Positions 23,507 through 31,885 of a stretch of DNA of 64,000 nucleotides are shown one piece after another. This DNA is from Oryzisolibacter propanilivorax (lineage in GTDB: Bacteria; Pseudomonadota; Gammaproteobacteria; Burkholderiales; Burkholderiaceae_C). The notes under the pieces are model-generated. The model worked only from the letters and a program-made list of their open reading frames with translations. It was not told the DNA's origin and did no database searches. How positions within the stretch are numbered: the stretch's first letter is position 1; every line of letters begins with the position of its first letter. Location: assembly GCF_900103645.1 (NCBI RefSeq), contig NZ_FNHP01000003.1, positions 310,001-374,000 on the forward strand, read 5' to 3'. The position numbers and the translations under genes were made by a program.

Positions 23507-24711
23507 GGACAAATCTCCGTTGCAGTGGGTCGGCGGGTGCCGGCCGCGGTCGCCTGCACAGCGCCCTCTCCGGCCGGTTGCGCGCGGCTGGCCGCCAGCG
23601 CCCAGGTCAGCACGACGATCAGCGCCGCGGCGCCGCCGGTGTGCAGCACCGCCGCCGCCAGCGGCCAGTCCAGCACCACGTTGGACAGCCCGGTGGCCAG
23701 CTGCGCCGCACCCAGCAGCGCCAGCCAGCGCGCCTGCTGCGGCAGCGCGCCGTGCCGCGCCAGGGCCCAGGCCAGCAGCGCCAGGGCCGCCAACACGGCA
23801 TACGCGGCCAGCCGGTGCGCGTAGTGGATGGCAGTGAGCGCGGCGAAACTCAAGGGCGCGCCCTCGGCGTTCACACCCAGCGGCCGCCACAGCGCGAAGC
23901 CCTCGGAAAACGCCATGTCCGGCCACCACGCGCCCTGGCATTGCGGAAAGGTGTTGCACACCAGCACCGCGTAGTTGGTGCTGACCCAGCCGCCCAGCAG
24001 CACCTGCACGGTGACCAGCGCCAGTGTCGCCGCCAGTGCCCGGCGCAGCCACGGTGCCAGGGCCACGCGCGGCGTGCCCTGCGCCAAATGCCCCATGCGC
24101 ACTGCCTGCGCGCACAGCAGCGCCAGCAGCACCACGCCGCCCAGCAGGTGCAGGGTGACGATGGCCGGGAACAGCTTCATGGTCACGGTGAGCGCGCCGA
24201 AGGCGCCCTGCAGGCAGATCCACACCAGGGTGAGCGTGAGCCACCAGGGGTTCGGGCCGGGTGGCGCGGCAGCGCCGGCGCGGCGCGCACGCCGCCGTTC
24301 GCGCCAGACCAGCAGCGTCAGCACGATGATCAGCACGCCGACGCTAGAGGCCAGGTAGCGGTGCACCATCTCCACCCAGGCCTTGCCGTGCGTGACCGGG
24401 CCGGTCGGCATGGCCGACTGCGCCGCGGCGATCTGCGCCTGCGCGCCGACCGGGCTGGCGCTGCCGTAGCAGCCGGGCCAGTCCGGGCAGCCCAGGCCGG
24501 AATCGGTCAGCCGCGTGAAGGCGCCGAACAGCACCAGGTCGAAGGTCAGGAACAGCGTCAGCACCAGCAGCGCCTGCAGCCGCGCGGCCGGCGTGCGCCC
24601 GCGGCTCTTGCGCCAGACCCAGGCCAGCGGCACCAGCGCGATCGCCAGGCCCAGCGCCATCAGTTCCAGGGCGGGGGCCAGGTCGTACAGGGGTTGCGCG
24701 TCGCCGCTCAT
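23503..24711 (-). CDS. ctaA: Haem A synthase (COX15/CtaA)
   Basis: Eight-helix membrane enzyme oxidising haem o to haem a. The 402-residue product has the first half-site histidines in [16 protein letters not shown] and [14 protein letters not shown], and the second-half TLHLLGG and [11 protein letters not shown]. The paired cysteines CPDWPGC and CNTFPQC correspond to the two disulfide-forming pairs. A Pro/Thr-rich tail of about 20 residues follows the last helix. It overlaps ctaB by four bases at its end and overlaps the stop of the upstream SCO-like gene by four bases at its start (24708-24711). Confidence 0.95.
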   Translation of the reverse strand: MSGDAQPLYDLAPALELMALGLAIALVPLAWVWRKSRGRTPAARLQALLVLTLFLTFDLVLFGAFTRLTDSGLGCPDWPGCYGSASPVGAQAQIAAAQSAMPTGPVTHGKAWVEMVHRYLASSVGVLIIVLTLLVWRERRRARRAGAAAPPGPNPWWLTLTLVWICLQGAFGALTVTMKLFPAIVTLHLLGGVVLLALLCAQAVRMGHLAQGTPRVALAPWLRRALAATLALVTVQVLLGGWVSTNYAVLVCNTFPQCQGAWWPDMAFSEGFALWRPLGVNAEGAPLSFAALTAIHYAHRLAAYAVLAALALLAWALARHGALPQQARWLALLGAAQLATGLSNVVLDWPLAAAVLHTGGAAALIVVLTWALAASRAQPAGEGAVQATAAGTRRPTATEICP

Positions 24712-25469
24712 CGGCGGGCCTCCGTCTCACGGCCCGGCTGGTCCCACGACGCCGAGGCGCGCAGCAGCCGGTCCAGGTCGCGCTTGGCCTGTGCCGCGCC
24801 GGCGCGGTCCAGGTGCGCGGGAAAGCGCATCATCCAGTGGCCCATCGGGTCCACCACATACAGATGGTCGCCCAGCGCCTGGCCGGGCGCGGGCGCCAGC
24901 CAGTCCTGCAGCTGCGCCTGCGGCACGTGCAGCACGCGCGCCTGGGCCAGCGCCGGGACGATGTCGGCGGGCGGCGCGGCGGCGTCGGTCACCAGCCAGA
25001 CCCAGTCCAGCCGCTCCTTCTCGCGGCCCAGCGACTCGCGCAGCTGGCGCTGCAGGTACAGGTTGCTGCGGCAGGTCTCGCCACAGGCGCCGCCGGAGGC
25101 GCTGACCAGCAGCCACTGGCCGCGCAGCGCGTCCAGCGGCTGGGCCGTGCCGTCCGGCGCGGTCGCCATCAGGCCGGCGGGAATGGCGCGCTGCGGCTCG
25201 ATCAGCTGGCCGAAATTGCGCCGGCCCTCGGGGCGGATGACGTAGTAGGTGAAATACGAGGCGATGACCGGGGCCGCGCACACCAGCAGCAGGCCCAGCA
25301 TCTGCCAGCGCCCGCGGCGCGAGCGCTGCAGCGCGGCCAGTGCGTCGCCCGCCGGCGGCAGGCTGTGCACCGTGAGGCCGAGCGGCTCGTCGGGCAGGGC
25401 CGCGGCGGGCGCGGCGCCCCGGTCAAGGCCGGGGGCGAGCGAAGCGTCGGACGAGTTGGAACCAGACAT
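24708..25469 (-). CDS. Membrane-anchored SCO-like protein of unknown function in the cox cluster
   Basis: A 253-residue protein with a cytosolic N-terminal region of about 50 residues, one membrane span (about residues 57-77) and an exported domain. That domain has GQWLLVSASGGACGETC with a CxxxC pair at C129 and C133. Further on is GDHLYVVDPMGHWMMRFP, whose Asp-His (H202) lines up with the distal copper-ligand His of SCO. The three SCO copper ligands therefore all seem present, although overall similarity is low. It is usually annotated as hypothetical in this position. I infer a thioredoxin-fold copper or thiol chaperone for the oxidase. It overlaps SURF1 upstream by 47 bases and ctaA downstream by four. 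Confidence 0.8.
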   Translation of the reverse strand: MSGSNSSDASLAPGLDRGAAPAAALPDEPLGLTVHSLPPAGDALAALQRSRRGRWQMLGLLLVCAAPVIASYFTYYVIRPEGRRNFGQLIEPQRAIPAGLMATAPDGTAQPLDALRGQWLLVSASGGACGETCRSNLYLQRQLRESLGREKERLDWVWLVTDAAAPPADIVPALAQARVLHVPQAQLQDWLAPAPGQALGDHLYVVDPMGHWMMRFPAHLDRAGAAQAKRDLDRLLRASASWDQPGRETEARR

Positions 25470-26196
25470 ACAGGATTGCCACCAGGGCGCACAGCCCGAA
25501 CCATTGGAAGGCGTAGCCATAGTGCTTGTCCACGCCGTGGTCCACGGCGGGCCAGTCGCGGGCCAGGCCATCGGCCGGCGCATCCAGCTGCACCACGGAC
25601 AGGGGCAGCAGCGGCAGGCCGGTCTCGGCGGCAAATGCCGCCAGCCCGAGATTTTGCCGGATGCGCGAAGCCCCCGGTGCCGCAGCCGTCTGGGCGAATT
25701 CGTACAGCCGCGCCGGATCGGCCGCCACGCGGCCCTCCAGCAGCACCTCGCCGCCGGGCATCGGCACGTCGGGCAGCTGCGTGCGCTCCAGGAAGTTGCG
25801 CGGTACCCAGCCGCGCTGCACCAGCACTACTGCCGGCTCGGCGCCGGCCAGGCGCAGCGGCGTGAGCACGAAAAAGCCCGGGCGGCCGTACATCTGCCGG
25901 TTGTCCAGGAACACGGTGTGCTGCGCCAGCCAGTGGCCGCGCAGCCGCACCCGGCGGTGCAGCAGCGAGGCCACATCAGCCGGCTGTGCCTGCAGCAGCG
26001 CCGCGGCGGCCAGCGGCGCCTGCCGGTCGCGCTCGTCGATAGCGGCCTGGAGCGCGGCCTTTTGCGCCGCGCGCGACAGCTGCCAGCGCCCGAGCGAGGC
26101 GGTCAGCGCCATCGCCGCCAGCGCGGCCAGGGTGACGAGCCAGAAGCGCCAGCCCAGGCGCGCCCGCGCGGGTCTGGCCGGATAATCGGCCGGCAT
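25423..26196 (-). CDS. SURF1-family cytochrome oxidase biogenesis protein
   Basis: A 257-residue inner-membrane protein with one span at each end (residues about 15-35 and 230-250) and a periplasmic domain between. Family motifs are LGRWQLSRAAQKAALQAAI, RRVRLRGHWLAQHTVFLDNRQ, GRPGFFVLTPL and VQRGWVPRN. SURF1 helps insert haem a into subunit I. The start at 26196 (ATG preceded by an in-frame GTG) fits the family. Its 3' end overlaps the SCO-like gene by 47 bases. It faces away from the small DUF2909 gene on the plus strand. Confidence 0.92.
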   Translation of the reverse strand: MPADYPARPARARLGWRFWLVTLAALAAMALTASLGRWQLSRAAQKAALQAAIDERDRQAPLAAAALLQAQPADVASLLHRRVRLRGHWLAQHTVFLDNRQMYGRPGFFVLTPLRLAGAEPAVVLVQRGWVPRNFLERTQLPDVPMPGGEVLLEGRVAADPARLYEFAQTAAAPGASRIRQNLGLAAFAAETGLPLLPLSVVQLDAPADGLARDWPAVDHGVDKHYGYAFQWFGLCALVAILYVWFQLVRRFARPRP

Positions 26197-26286
26197 CACC
26201 CGCGGGTCCCCACTGGCGCCGGCCCGCTTTGCCCCACCGCGCGGCCAGCCGGCCGCCCACGCCCGGCGACGGGCAGGACCTGCAGC

Positions 26287-26520
26287 ATGACCCTCCTCGT
26301 GGCCCTGGCCTTTCTCGCCATCCTTGCCAGCCTGGGCGCGGCGCTGTTCTTCATGCTGCGCGGCAGCCGCCCCGGCGAGGACGACCGCCAGCGCAGCGCG
26401 CGCATGGCCTGGGCGCTGGCGCTGCGCGTGGCGCTGTCGGTGGCGCTGTTCCTGTGCCTGCTGCTGGCTTGGAAGCTGGGCTACATCCAGCCCACCGGCC
26501 TTCCGGCAAGCAACCGCTGA
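26287..26520 (+). CDS. DUF2909 twin-transmembrane protein
   Basis: A 77-residue protein with two membrane spans (about residues 3-24 and 46-66) separated by a charged loop RGSRPGEDDRQRSARMAWALALR, ending in a short polar tail. This is the DUF2909 pattern, found mainly in cox clusters of beta- and gammaproteobacteria. The function is unknown; a role in oxidase assembly or stability is inferred from location. It is the only plus-strand gene in the oxidase region, divergent from SURF1 and converging on ctaE. Confidence 0.88.
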   Translation: MTLLVALAFLAILASLGAALFFMLRGSRPGEDDRQRSARMAWALALRVALSVALFLCLLLAWKLGYIQPTGLPASNR

Positions 26521-26549
26521 CACCCGCACGCGGCAACGTCAGCGTATCG

Positions 26550-26619
26550 TGGTTTTTGGATGTTTCAGGCCCGAAGCCTATATAAACCAACGGCCTGCAG
26601 CTATGCATTGAATAGCAAC
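26550..26619 (-). repeat. Dispersed repeat, copy 6
   Basis: On the minus strand it reads TTGCTATTCAATGCATAGCTG, then CAGGCCGTTGGTTTATATAGGC and CCTGAAACATCCAAAAACC. It lies between the converging DUF2909 and ctaE genes next to a terminator. Confidence 0.85.
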
Positions 26620-26626
26620 AGCAAGT

Positions 26627-26652
26627 GAAAAAGCGCCTTGCGGCGCTTTTTC
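26627..26652. terminator. Bidirectional terminator between DUF2909 and ctaE
   Basis: A perfect 10-bp stem AAAAAGCGCC (26628-26637) / GGCGCTTTTT (26642-26651) with the 4-base loop TTGC. A and T runs on both sides suit both convergent genes. Confidence 0.9.
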
Positions 26653-26673
26653 CCGGAGCACGCCAAGGCGTTT

Positions 26674-27555
26674 TCACATCCAGTACACCAGGATGTACAG
26701 GCCCAGCCAGACCACGTCCACAAAGTGCCAGTACCAGGCGGCGCCCTCGAAGCCGAAGTGGCGCTCGGGCGTGAAGTGCCCGCTTTGCAGGCGCAGCGTG
26801 ATGAACAGCAGCATCAGCATGCCCACGAACACGTGGAAGCCGTGGAAGCCCGTGAGCATGAAGAAGGTCGAGCCGAACACGCCCGAGTTCAGCTTCAGGT
26901 TCAGCTCGGTGTAGAGGTGGTAGTACTCGTAGCCCTGCACGCACAGGAAGGTGATGCCCAGCAGCACCGTCACCCACATGAAGGCGATGGTGCGCGCGCG
27001 CTGGCCCAGGCGCAGCGCGTGGTGGGCGATGGTCAGCGTCACGCCCGAGGTCAGCAGCAGCGCGGTGTTGATGGTCGGCAGCCAGAACGGGCCGACGGTC
27101 TGGAACGGCTCCACCGTGCCGGCCGGGGCTGCCGTGGCGCCGGCGGCGATGCTGGGCCAGACCCCCTTGAAGCCGGGCCACAGCAGGCCGTTGTCCAGGC
27201 TGCCCAGCGCTGGCACCGAGTGCGCGCGTGCCCACCACAGCGCGGTGAAGAAGGCGCCGAAGAACATCACCTCCGAGAAGATGAACCAGCTCATGCTCCA
27301 GCGGTAGGACAGGTCGATCTTGCGCCCGTACAGGCCGCGCTCGCTCTCGTGAGCGGCCTCGCGGAACCACTGGAACAGCACCATCAGCCACCAGGCGATG
27401 CCGAACCAAAAGGAATACTGGCCCCACTGCACGCCGTTGATCCACTGGCTGGCGCCCAAGATCACGAAGAACAGCCCGGCCGCGGCCATGATGGGGTGGC
27501 GCGACTCCGCGGGGACGAAGTAGTAGGGCGCGGCGCCCGGCGTGGTGGTACTCAT
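26674..27555 (-). CDS. ctaE: Cytochrome c oxidase subunit III
   Basis: Seven-span membrane subunit of the aa3-type oxidase. The 293-residue product has PYYFVPAESRHPIM at the N-terminus and WSMSWFIFSEVMFFGAFFTALWW with the conserved Glu. It also has GYEYYHLY and the C-terminal TGFHGFHVFVGM and WYWHFVDVVWLGLYILVYW, all family signatures. It comes after ctaG and the DUF2970 gene in the minus-strand series. Confidence 0.97.
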   Translation of the reverse strand: MSTTTPGAAPYYFVPAESRHPIMAAAGLFFVILGASQWINGVQWGQYSFWFGIAWWLMVLFQWFREAAHESERGLYGRKIDLSYRWSMSWFIFSEVMFFGAFFTALWWARAHSVPALGSLDNGLLWPGFKGVWPSIAAGATAAPAGTVEPFQTVGPFWLPTINTALLLTSGVTLTIAHHALRLGQRARTIAFMWVTVLLGITFLCVQGYEYYHLYTELNLKLNSGVFGSTFFMLTGFHGFHVFVGMLMLLFITLRLQSGHFTPERHFGFEGAAWYWHFVDVVWLGLYILVYWM

Positions 27556-27634
27556 CTCGGCTCTCCTCGTTCTTGGTGTGTCTCAACTCGAATCGAATCG
27601 CCCTCGCGGGCACGGTCCTGGGGCATCTGCATCG

Positions 27635-27847
27635 CTACACCACCCACCGGACCAGCAGCATCAGGCCCAGCACCAGGGCAAACAGCGCGATCAATCCGAC
27701 CAGCACCACGTGCAGCGGCTGGATGTTCTGCAGGTCGCGGCGGTACTCCTCACCCGCGCGCAGGCCGATCAGCGACCAGGCGACGGCGCGCATCGAGCGC
27801 AGGAAGGAGGTCTTGCGCGGCGCGCCCGCTGGCGGAGTCTGCTTCAT
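27635..27847 (-). CDS. DUF2970 small membrane protein
   Basis: A 70-residue protein: basic, cytosolic N-terminal part with SFLRSMRAVAWSLIGLRAGEEYRRDL, the DUF2970 signature, and one C-terminal membrane span (about residues 45-67). The family is nearly confined to beta- and gammaproteobacterial cox clusters, between ctaG and subunit III as here. The function is unknown. Its start overlaps the ctaG stop (ATGA at 27844-27847), so it is probably translated by coupling. Confidence 0.9.
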   Translation of the reverse strand: MKQTPPAGAPRKTSFLRSMRAVAWSLIGLRAGEEYRRDLQNIQPLHVVLVGLIALFALVLGLMLLVRWVV

Positions 27848-28461
27848 GCCCCACCCCCTGTGCCGGCGTGCTCGGCGGCGGCCGCCGTGGGCGGCGCCGC
27901 CGGCGTGCGGCCGCCGACCTCAAAGAAGGTGTAGGACAGGGTGATGGTGGTGACGTCCCGGGACAGCTTGGGGTCTATGACGAAGGCCACCGGCCATTCC
28001 TTTTTCTCGCCCGGCTCCAGCGTGTACTGGCTGAAGCAAAAGCACTCCAGTTTCGTGAAGTGCGCCGCAGCCTGGCGCGGCGCGTAGCTGGGGATAGCCT
28101 GGGCGGACATGCGGCGATCCTGCACGTTCTGGAACTCATACATGACCGTGGCCAGCTCGCCCGGGTGCACCTGGATGGAGCGCTGCGCCGGCTTGAATTC
28201 CCACGGCCCGCGCGCGTTGGCGTCGAACTCGACGGTGATGGTGCGGCTCTTGTCGACCTGGGTGTTGGCGGGCAGGCGGGCATTCGGGCCGGCGCTGCCG
28301 TTGCCCGGCACCAGGCGCTCGGACAGCGTCAGGATGTTGATGCCCGTGGCCTCGCAAATGCGCTGGTAGATTGGAATGAGCACGTAGCCGAAGGCGAACA
28401 TGCCCAGCGCGACGATGGCCAGCTTGCTGACCATCTTCAGGTTTTCCTGCCGTACGCCCAT
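27844..28461 (-). CDS. ctaG: Cytochrome c oxidase assembly protein CtaG/Cox11
   Basis: Copper chaperone for the CuB site of subunit I: one N-terminal span (about residues 10-30) and a periplasmic immunoglobulin-like domain. The copper-binding motif is LECFCFSQYTLEPGE, with the CFCF cysteines. Other family motifs are YQRICEATGI, WEFKPAQRSIQVHPGE and PVAFVIDP. The start at 28461 gives 205 residues and a normal N-terminus. An Ala/Thr-rich tail of about 20 residues follows the domain. It overlaps the DUF2970 gene by four bases. Confidence 0.95.
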   Translation of the reverse strand: MGVRQENLKMVSKLAIVALGMFAFGYVLIPIYQRICEATGINILTLSERLVPGNGSAGPNARLPANTQVDKSRTITVEFDANARGPWEFKPAQRSIQVHPGELATVMYEFQNVQDRRMSAQAIPSYAPRQAAAHFTKLECFCFSQYTLEPGEKKEWPVAFVIDPKLSRDVTTITLSYTFFEVGGRTPAAPPTAAAAEHAGTGGGA

Positions 28462-28500
28462 AAGCCTGTGTCCGTCTCTTGCCGCTGGCACGCCGCGCCT

Positions 28501-28614
28501 TCAGCGCAGCCAGGCCATGCGCACGAAGAAGCCCAGCAGGAACACCAGCGCCATGGACGCCAGGATCAGCGCCAGCCGCAGGTTGGCCTTTCTCTTGTCC
28601 TCGGGCAATGGCAT
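28501..28614 (-). CDS. Cytochrome oxidase small assembly protein, 37 residues
   Basis: A short gene of 37 codons between ctaD and ctaG. The product begins MPLPEDKRKANLRLAL, followed by one hydrophobic span (about residues 12-31) and a basic VRMAWLR tail, so the N-terminus is charged and the C-terminus short. GAAGGA precedes the ATG by nine bases. Its place between subunit I and CtaG, and its topology, match the tiny assembly proteins annotated there in Comamonadaceae. The mechanism is unknown. It ends 39 bases before the ctaG start. Confidence 0.8.
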   Translation of the reverse strand: MPLPEDKRKANLRLALILASMALVFLLGFFVRMAWLR

Positions 28615-28647
28615 GGCAGGGGTCCTTCGCTTTCCAGGGCTGCGCGA

Positions 28648-30282
28648 TCAGCCGATCACGCGCGTGGCGGTGGGGTCGAGCTTGGGCGGCTCGACATAGG
28701 TGTGGAACGGCGCTGGCGACGGCACTTCCCACTCCAGCCCCTCGGCGCCGTCCCAGGGGCGCTGCGGCGCCGGCTCGCCATGGCCGCGCATGGCCGGCAG
28801 TACGACGAACAGGAAGAAGTACACCTGCATCAGCCCGAAGCCGAAGCCGCCGATGGAGGCGATCATGTTGAAGTCGGCGAACTGCATGGGGTAGTCAGCG
28901 TAGCGGCGCGGCATGCCGGCCAGCCCCAGGAAGTGCATCGGGAAGAAAGTCAGGTTGAAGGTGATCATCGAGCCCCAGAAGTGGATGCGCCCGCGTGTCT
29001 CGCTGTACATGCGGCCGGTCCACTTCGGGCTCCAGTAGTAATAGCCGGAGAACATCGCGAACAGCGAGCCGGCCACCAGCACGTAGTGGAAGTGCGCGAC
29101 CACGTAGTAGGTGTCCTGCAGCTGCACGTCCAGCGGCGCCATCGCCAGGAACAGGCCGGTGAAGCCGCCGATGGTAAACACGAAGATGAAGCCCACGGCC
29201 CACAGCATGGGCGTCTCGAAGGTCATCGAGCCGCGCCACATGGTGGCCGTCCAGTTGAAGATCTTCACCGCCGTCGGCACCGAGATCAGCATGGTGGCGT
29301 ACATGAAGAACAGCTGGCCCGTCACCGGCATGCCGGTGGTGAACATGTGGTGCGCCCAGACGATGAACGACAGGATGGCGATGGCCGCCACCGCATACAC
29401 CATGGAGGCGTAGCCGAACAGGCGCTTGCGGCTGAACGCCGGCACCACCTGGCTGACGATGCCGAAAGCCGGCAGGATCATGATGTAGACCTCGGGGTGG
29501 CCGAAGAACCAGAAGATATGCTGGTACATCACCGGGTCACCGCCGCCCGCGGCGTTGAAAAAGCTGGTGCCGAAATGGCGATCCGTCAGCGTCATGGTGA
29601 TGGCGCCGGCCAACACCGGCATCACAGCGATCAGCAGGTAGGCGGTGATCAGCCAGGTCCAGCAGAACATCGGCATCTTCATCAGCGTCATGCCCGGGGC
29701 GCGCATGTTCAGGATGGTGACGATGATGTTGATCGCGCCCATGATGGAGCTGGCGCCCATGATGTGCAGCGAGAAGATGGCGACGTCCATGGACGGGCCC
29801 ATCTGCAGGGTGAGCGGCGCATACATCGTCCAGCCGGCGGCCGGCGCGCCGCCGGGCATGAAGAACGAGCTCACCAGCATCACGGCGGCCGGGATCAGCA
29901 GCCAGAAGCTGAAGTTGTTCATGCGCGCGAACGCCATGTCGGAGGCGCCGATCTGCAGCGGCAGCATCCAGTTCGCGAAGCCCACGAAGGCCGGCATGAT
30001 GGCGCCGAACACCATGATGATGCCGTGCATGGTGGTCAGCTGGTTGAACAGCTCGGGGTTGACCAGCTGCAGGCCGGGCTGGAACAGCTCGGCGCGGATC
30101 AGCATCGCCAGGATGCCGCCGACCATCAGCATGGTGAAGGAAAACAGCAGGTACAGCGTGCCGATGTCCTTGTGGTTGGTGGCGAACAGCCAGCGCTGCA
30201 GCCCGGTGGGCGTGGCGTGGTGGTGGTCGTCGTGGCCGTGGCCCGCGCCGCCGTGTCCGTGGTTGTCCAGAACTGCGCTCAT
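28648..30282 (-). CDS. ctaD: Cytochrome c oxidase subunit I
   Basis: Twelve-span catalytic subunit carrying haem a and the haem a3-CuB oxygen-reducing site. The 544-residue product has [22 protein letters not shown] with the haem a ligand His, the [17 protein letters not shown] CuB/Tyr motif, the [13 protein letters not shown] His pair, and [18 protein letters not shown]. The N-terminus is His-rich (GHGHDDHHH), which may be a metal-rich tail. It lies between ctaC upstream and the 37-residue assembly gene downstream. Confidence 0.98.
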   Translation of the reverse strand: MSAVLDNHGHGGAGHGHDDHHHATPTGLQRWLFATNHKDIGTLYLLFSFTMLMVGGILAMLIRAELFQPGLQLVNPELFNQLTTMHGIIMVFGAIMPAFVGFANWMLPLQIGASDMAFARMNNFSFWLLIPAAVMLVSSFFMPGGAPAAGWTMYAPLTLQMGPSMDVAIFSLHIMGASSIMGAINIIVTILNMRAPGMTLMKMPMFCWTWLITAYLLIAVMPVLAGAITMTLTDRHFGTSFFNAAGGGDPVMYQHIFWFFGHPEVYIMILPAFGIVSQVVPAFSRKRLFGYASMVYAVAAIAILSFIVWAHHMFTTGMPVTGQLFFMYATMLISVPTAVKIFNWTATMWRGSMTFETPMLWAVGFIFVFTIGGFTGLFLAMAPLDVQLQDTYYVVAHFHYVLVAGSLFAMFSGYYYWSPKWTGRMYSETRGRIHFWGSMITFNLTFFPMHFLGLAGMPRRYADYPMQFADFNMIASIGGFGFGLMQVYFFLFVVLPAMRGHGEPAPQRPWDGAEGLEWEVPSPAPFHTYVEPPKLDPTATRVIG

Positions 30283-30327
30283 GACTTGAATCCTCTTGGA
30301 GTCCGTGCGTTGGCTGCTGCCGCGGCG

Positions 30328-31497
30328 TTACTTGCCGCGCTGCGCCAGGATTTCGGCGGGCTGCACCAGCTGGCCGGTCTTGTTGGACCAGGCGTTCTTG
30401 GTGTAGGTGGCAACGGCTGCCAGGTCAGTGTCGCTCAGCTGCGCCCAGGACGGCATGGCGCCGCCACCGGCGCCGTGCAGCAGGACCTGGATCTGCTTGG
30501 CGTGGTCCGCGTCCAGCACGATGGACGAGCCGTCCAGCGGCTTGATCGGGCCGGCGCCCTTGCCGTTGGGCTGGTGGCAGGCGGCGCAGTTGGCGGCGTA
30601 GACCTTCTCGCCGCGCGGCAGCATGGCCTCCAGGGTCCAGACCTTGTTCGGGTCGTCCTGCTTGGCCGCGGCCTTTTTCTTCTCGGTGTTCACCCAGGCG
30701 GTGTACTCGGGCGCCGACACCACCTTCACGTGGATCGGCATGTAGGCGTGCTCCTTGCCGCACAGCTCGGCGCACTGGCCGTAGTAGTCGCCGACCTTGT
30801 CGGCCCGGAACCAGGTGTCGCGCACGAAGCCGGGGATGGCGTCCTGCTTGATACCGAAGGCCGGCACCATGAAGGCGTGGATCACATCGTTGGCGGTGGT
30901 GATGACGCGCACCTTCTTGCCCACCGGCACGACCAGCGGGTTGTCCACCTTCAGCAGGTAGTTGGCCGGCGCCTGCGACACGTCGCCGCTGTCGGACATG
31001 CGCCGATGGCTGCTGTCCAGCGTGGAGATGTAGGCCAGGCCCTCGCCCTCGCCGGCGATGTAGTCGTAGCCCCACTTCCACTGGTAACCGGTGGCCTTGA
31101 TGGTCAGGTCGGCATTGGTGGTGTCCTTCTGCGCCACCAGCACCTTGGTGGCGGGCAGCGCCATCAGGATGACGATGATGAAGGGGATGACGGTCCAGGC
31201 GACCTCGATGGTCACCGACTCGTGGAAGTTGGCCGCCTGGGCACCGCGCGACTTGCGGTGGTTCCAGATGGAATAGAACATCACCGCGAACACGCCCAGG
31301 AAGATCACGGTGCAGACGACGAGCATCATCCAGTGCAGGAAGTGCTGCTCCTCGGCGATCTTCGTGACCGGCGGATGCAGGTTGAGCTGGTTGACCGCGG
31401 GCCCCCCGGGCAGGTCCTGCACCGCATGGGCTGCCGTGGCCATCCAGGCCATGCCTCCCAGCAGCCATGTGTCCAGCTTCTTGGAAATGCGCTTCAT
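30328..31497 (-). CDS. ctaC: Cytochrome c oxidase subunit II with fused cytochrome c domain
   Basis: Subunit II of 389 residues: signal peptide (about 1-25), two spans (about 55-77 and 100-120), and a cupredoxin domain with the CuA ligands H207, C242, C246, H250 and M253 (QCAELCGKEHAYMP). A C-terminal cytochrome c domain has the haem motif CAACH at residues 304-308 and a likely Met ligand in GAMPSW. The fused haem makes this a caa3-type oxidase able to take electrons from membrane or soluble cytochromes. The ATG at 31497 gives the signal peptide directly; longer extensions are unsupported. It is the first gene of the oxidase series. Confidence 0.96.
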   Translation of the reverse strand: MKRISKKLDTWLLGGMAWMATAAHAVQDLPGGPAVNQLNLHPPVTKIAEEQHFLHWMMLVVCTVIFLGVFAVMFYSIWNHRKSRGAQAANFHESVTIEVAWTVIPFIIVILMALPATKVLVAQKDTTNADLTIKATGYQWKWGYDYIAGEGEGLAYISTLDSSHRRMSDSGDVSQAPANYLLKVDNPLVVPVGKKVRVITTANDVIHAFMVPAFGIKQDAIPGFVRDTWFRADKVGDYYGQCAELCGKEHAYMPIHVKVVSAPEYTAWVNTEKKKAAAKQDDPNKVWTLEAMLPRGEKVYAANCAACHQPNGKGAGPIKPLDGSSIVLDADHAKQIQVLLHGAGGGAMPSWAQLSDTDLAAVATYTKNAWSNKTGQLVQPAEILAQRGK

Positions 31498-31885
31498 CGT
31501 TTTCACTCTTTTCCTCAGCTCCAGTTGACCCATCGCCCGCGGGCCGCGAACACCCCGCAGGGCGGCCGCCGCCCGCCGGCCAGTCCGGACCGCGGCAGGC
31601 CGGTCCTTTGTCTCCGCCCGGATCCGAGCGCTGCCGCCGCGCGACTGGCAGCCAGCATGCCGGGCGCCGCCGGGAGCGGCAATCCGCGTTATTCCCGAGC
31701 ACCAGACACGGACCGGGACATAAAAAAGAACCGGCCGCACTGCCGGTCCTGTTTCCACGTCCTGCCAGCGCGTCCCGGGCAATCCCGGCGACGGCGAGGG
31801 GCAACACTCTATCCGCAAGCAAAATTATTGTAGCTTGCATTGATTTACGTCATTGACAAGCTGCTGCACGCAGCGGCGCGGACCG
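31498..31885. other. 388-bp promoter region of the oxidase cluster
   Basis: No gene. It holds the minus-strand terminator of the upstream methyltransferase gene at 31722-31747; the stretch 31498-31720 between that hairpin and ctaC must contain the ctaC promoter, but I see no clear -35/-10 pair. It is GC-rich with several GGCCGGC-type runs. An AT-rich patch at about 31823-31855 resembles the dispersed repeat only weakly. Confidence 0.5.
31722..31747 (-). terminator. Rho-independent terminator upstream of the oxidase cluster
   Basis: On the minus strand the stem ACCGGC/GCCGGT (plus-strand 31730-31735 and 31742-31747, 6-base loop) is followed by TCTTTTTT. It lies about 140 bases after the stop of the BioC-like gene and insulates ctaC from it. 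Confidence 0.75.

Noticed and set aside
26638-31833. A 1731-codon plus-strand open frame antisense to the whole oxidase cluster
   Set aside because: It mirrors ctaE, ctaG, ctaD and ctaC, is His/Gln/Arg/Ala-rich with no domains, and arises because stops are rare in the antisense frame of high-GC genes.
31823-31870. A weak resemblance to the dispersed repeat upstream of the oxidase cluster
   Set aside because: The core ATAGCTGCAGGCC and the stem are not conserved; similarity could be chance.
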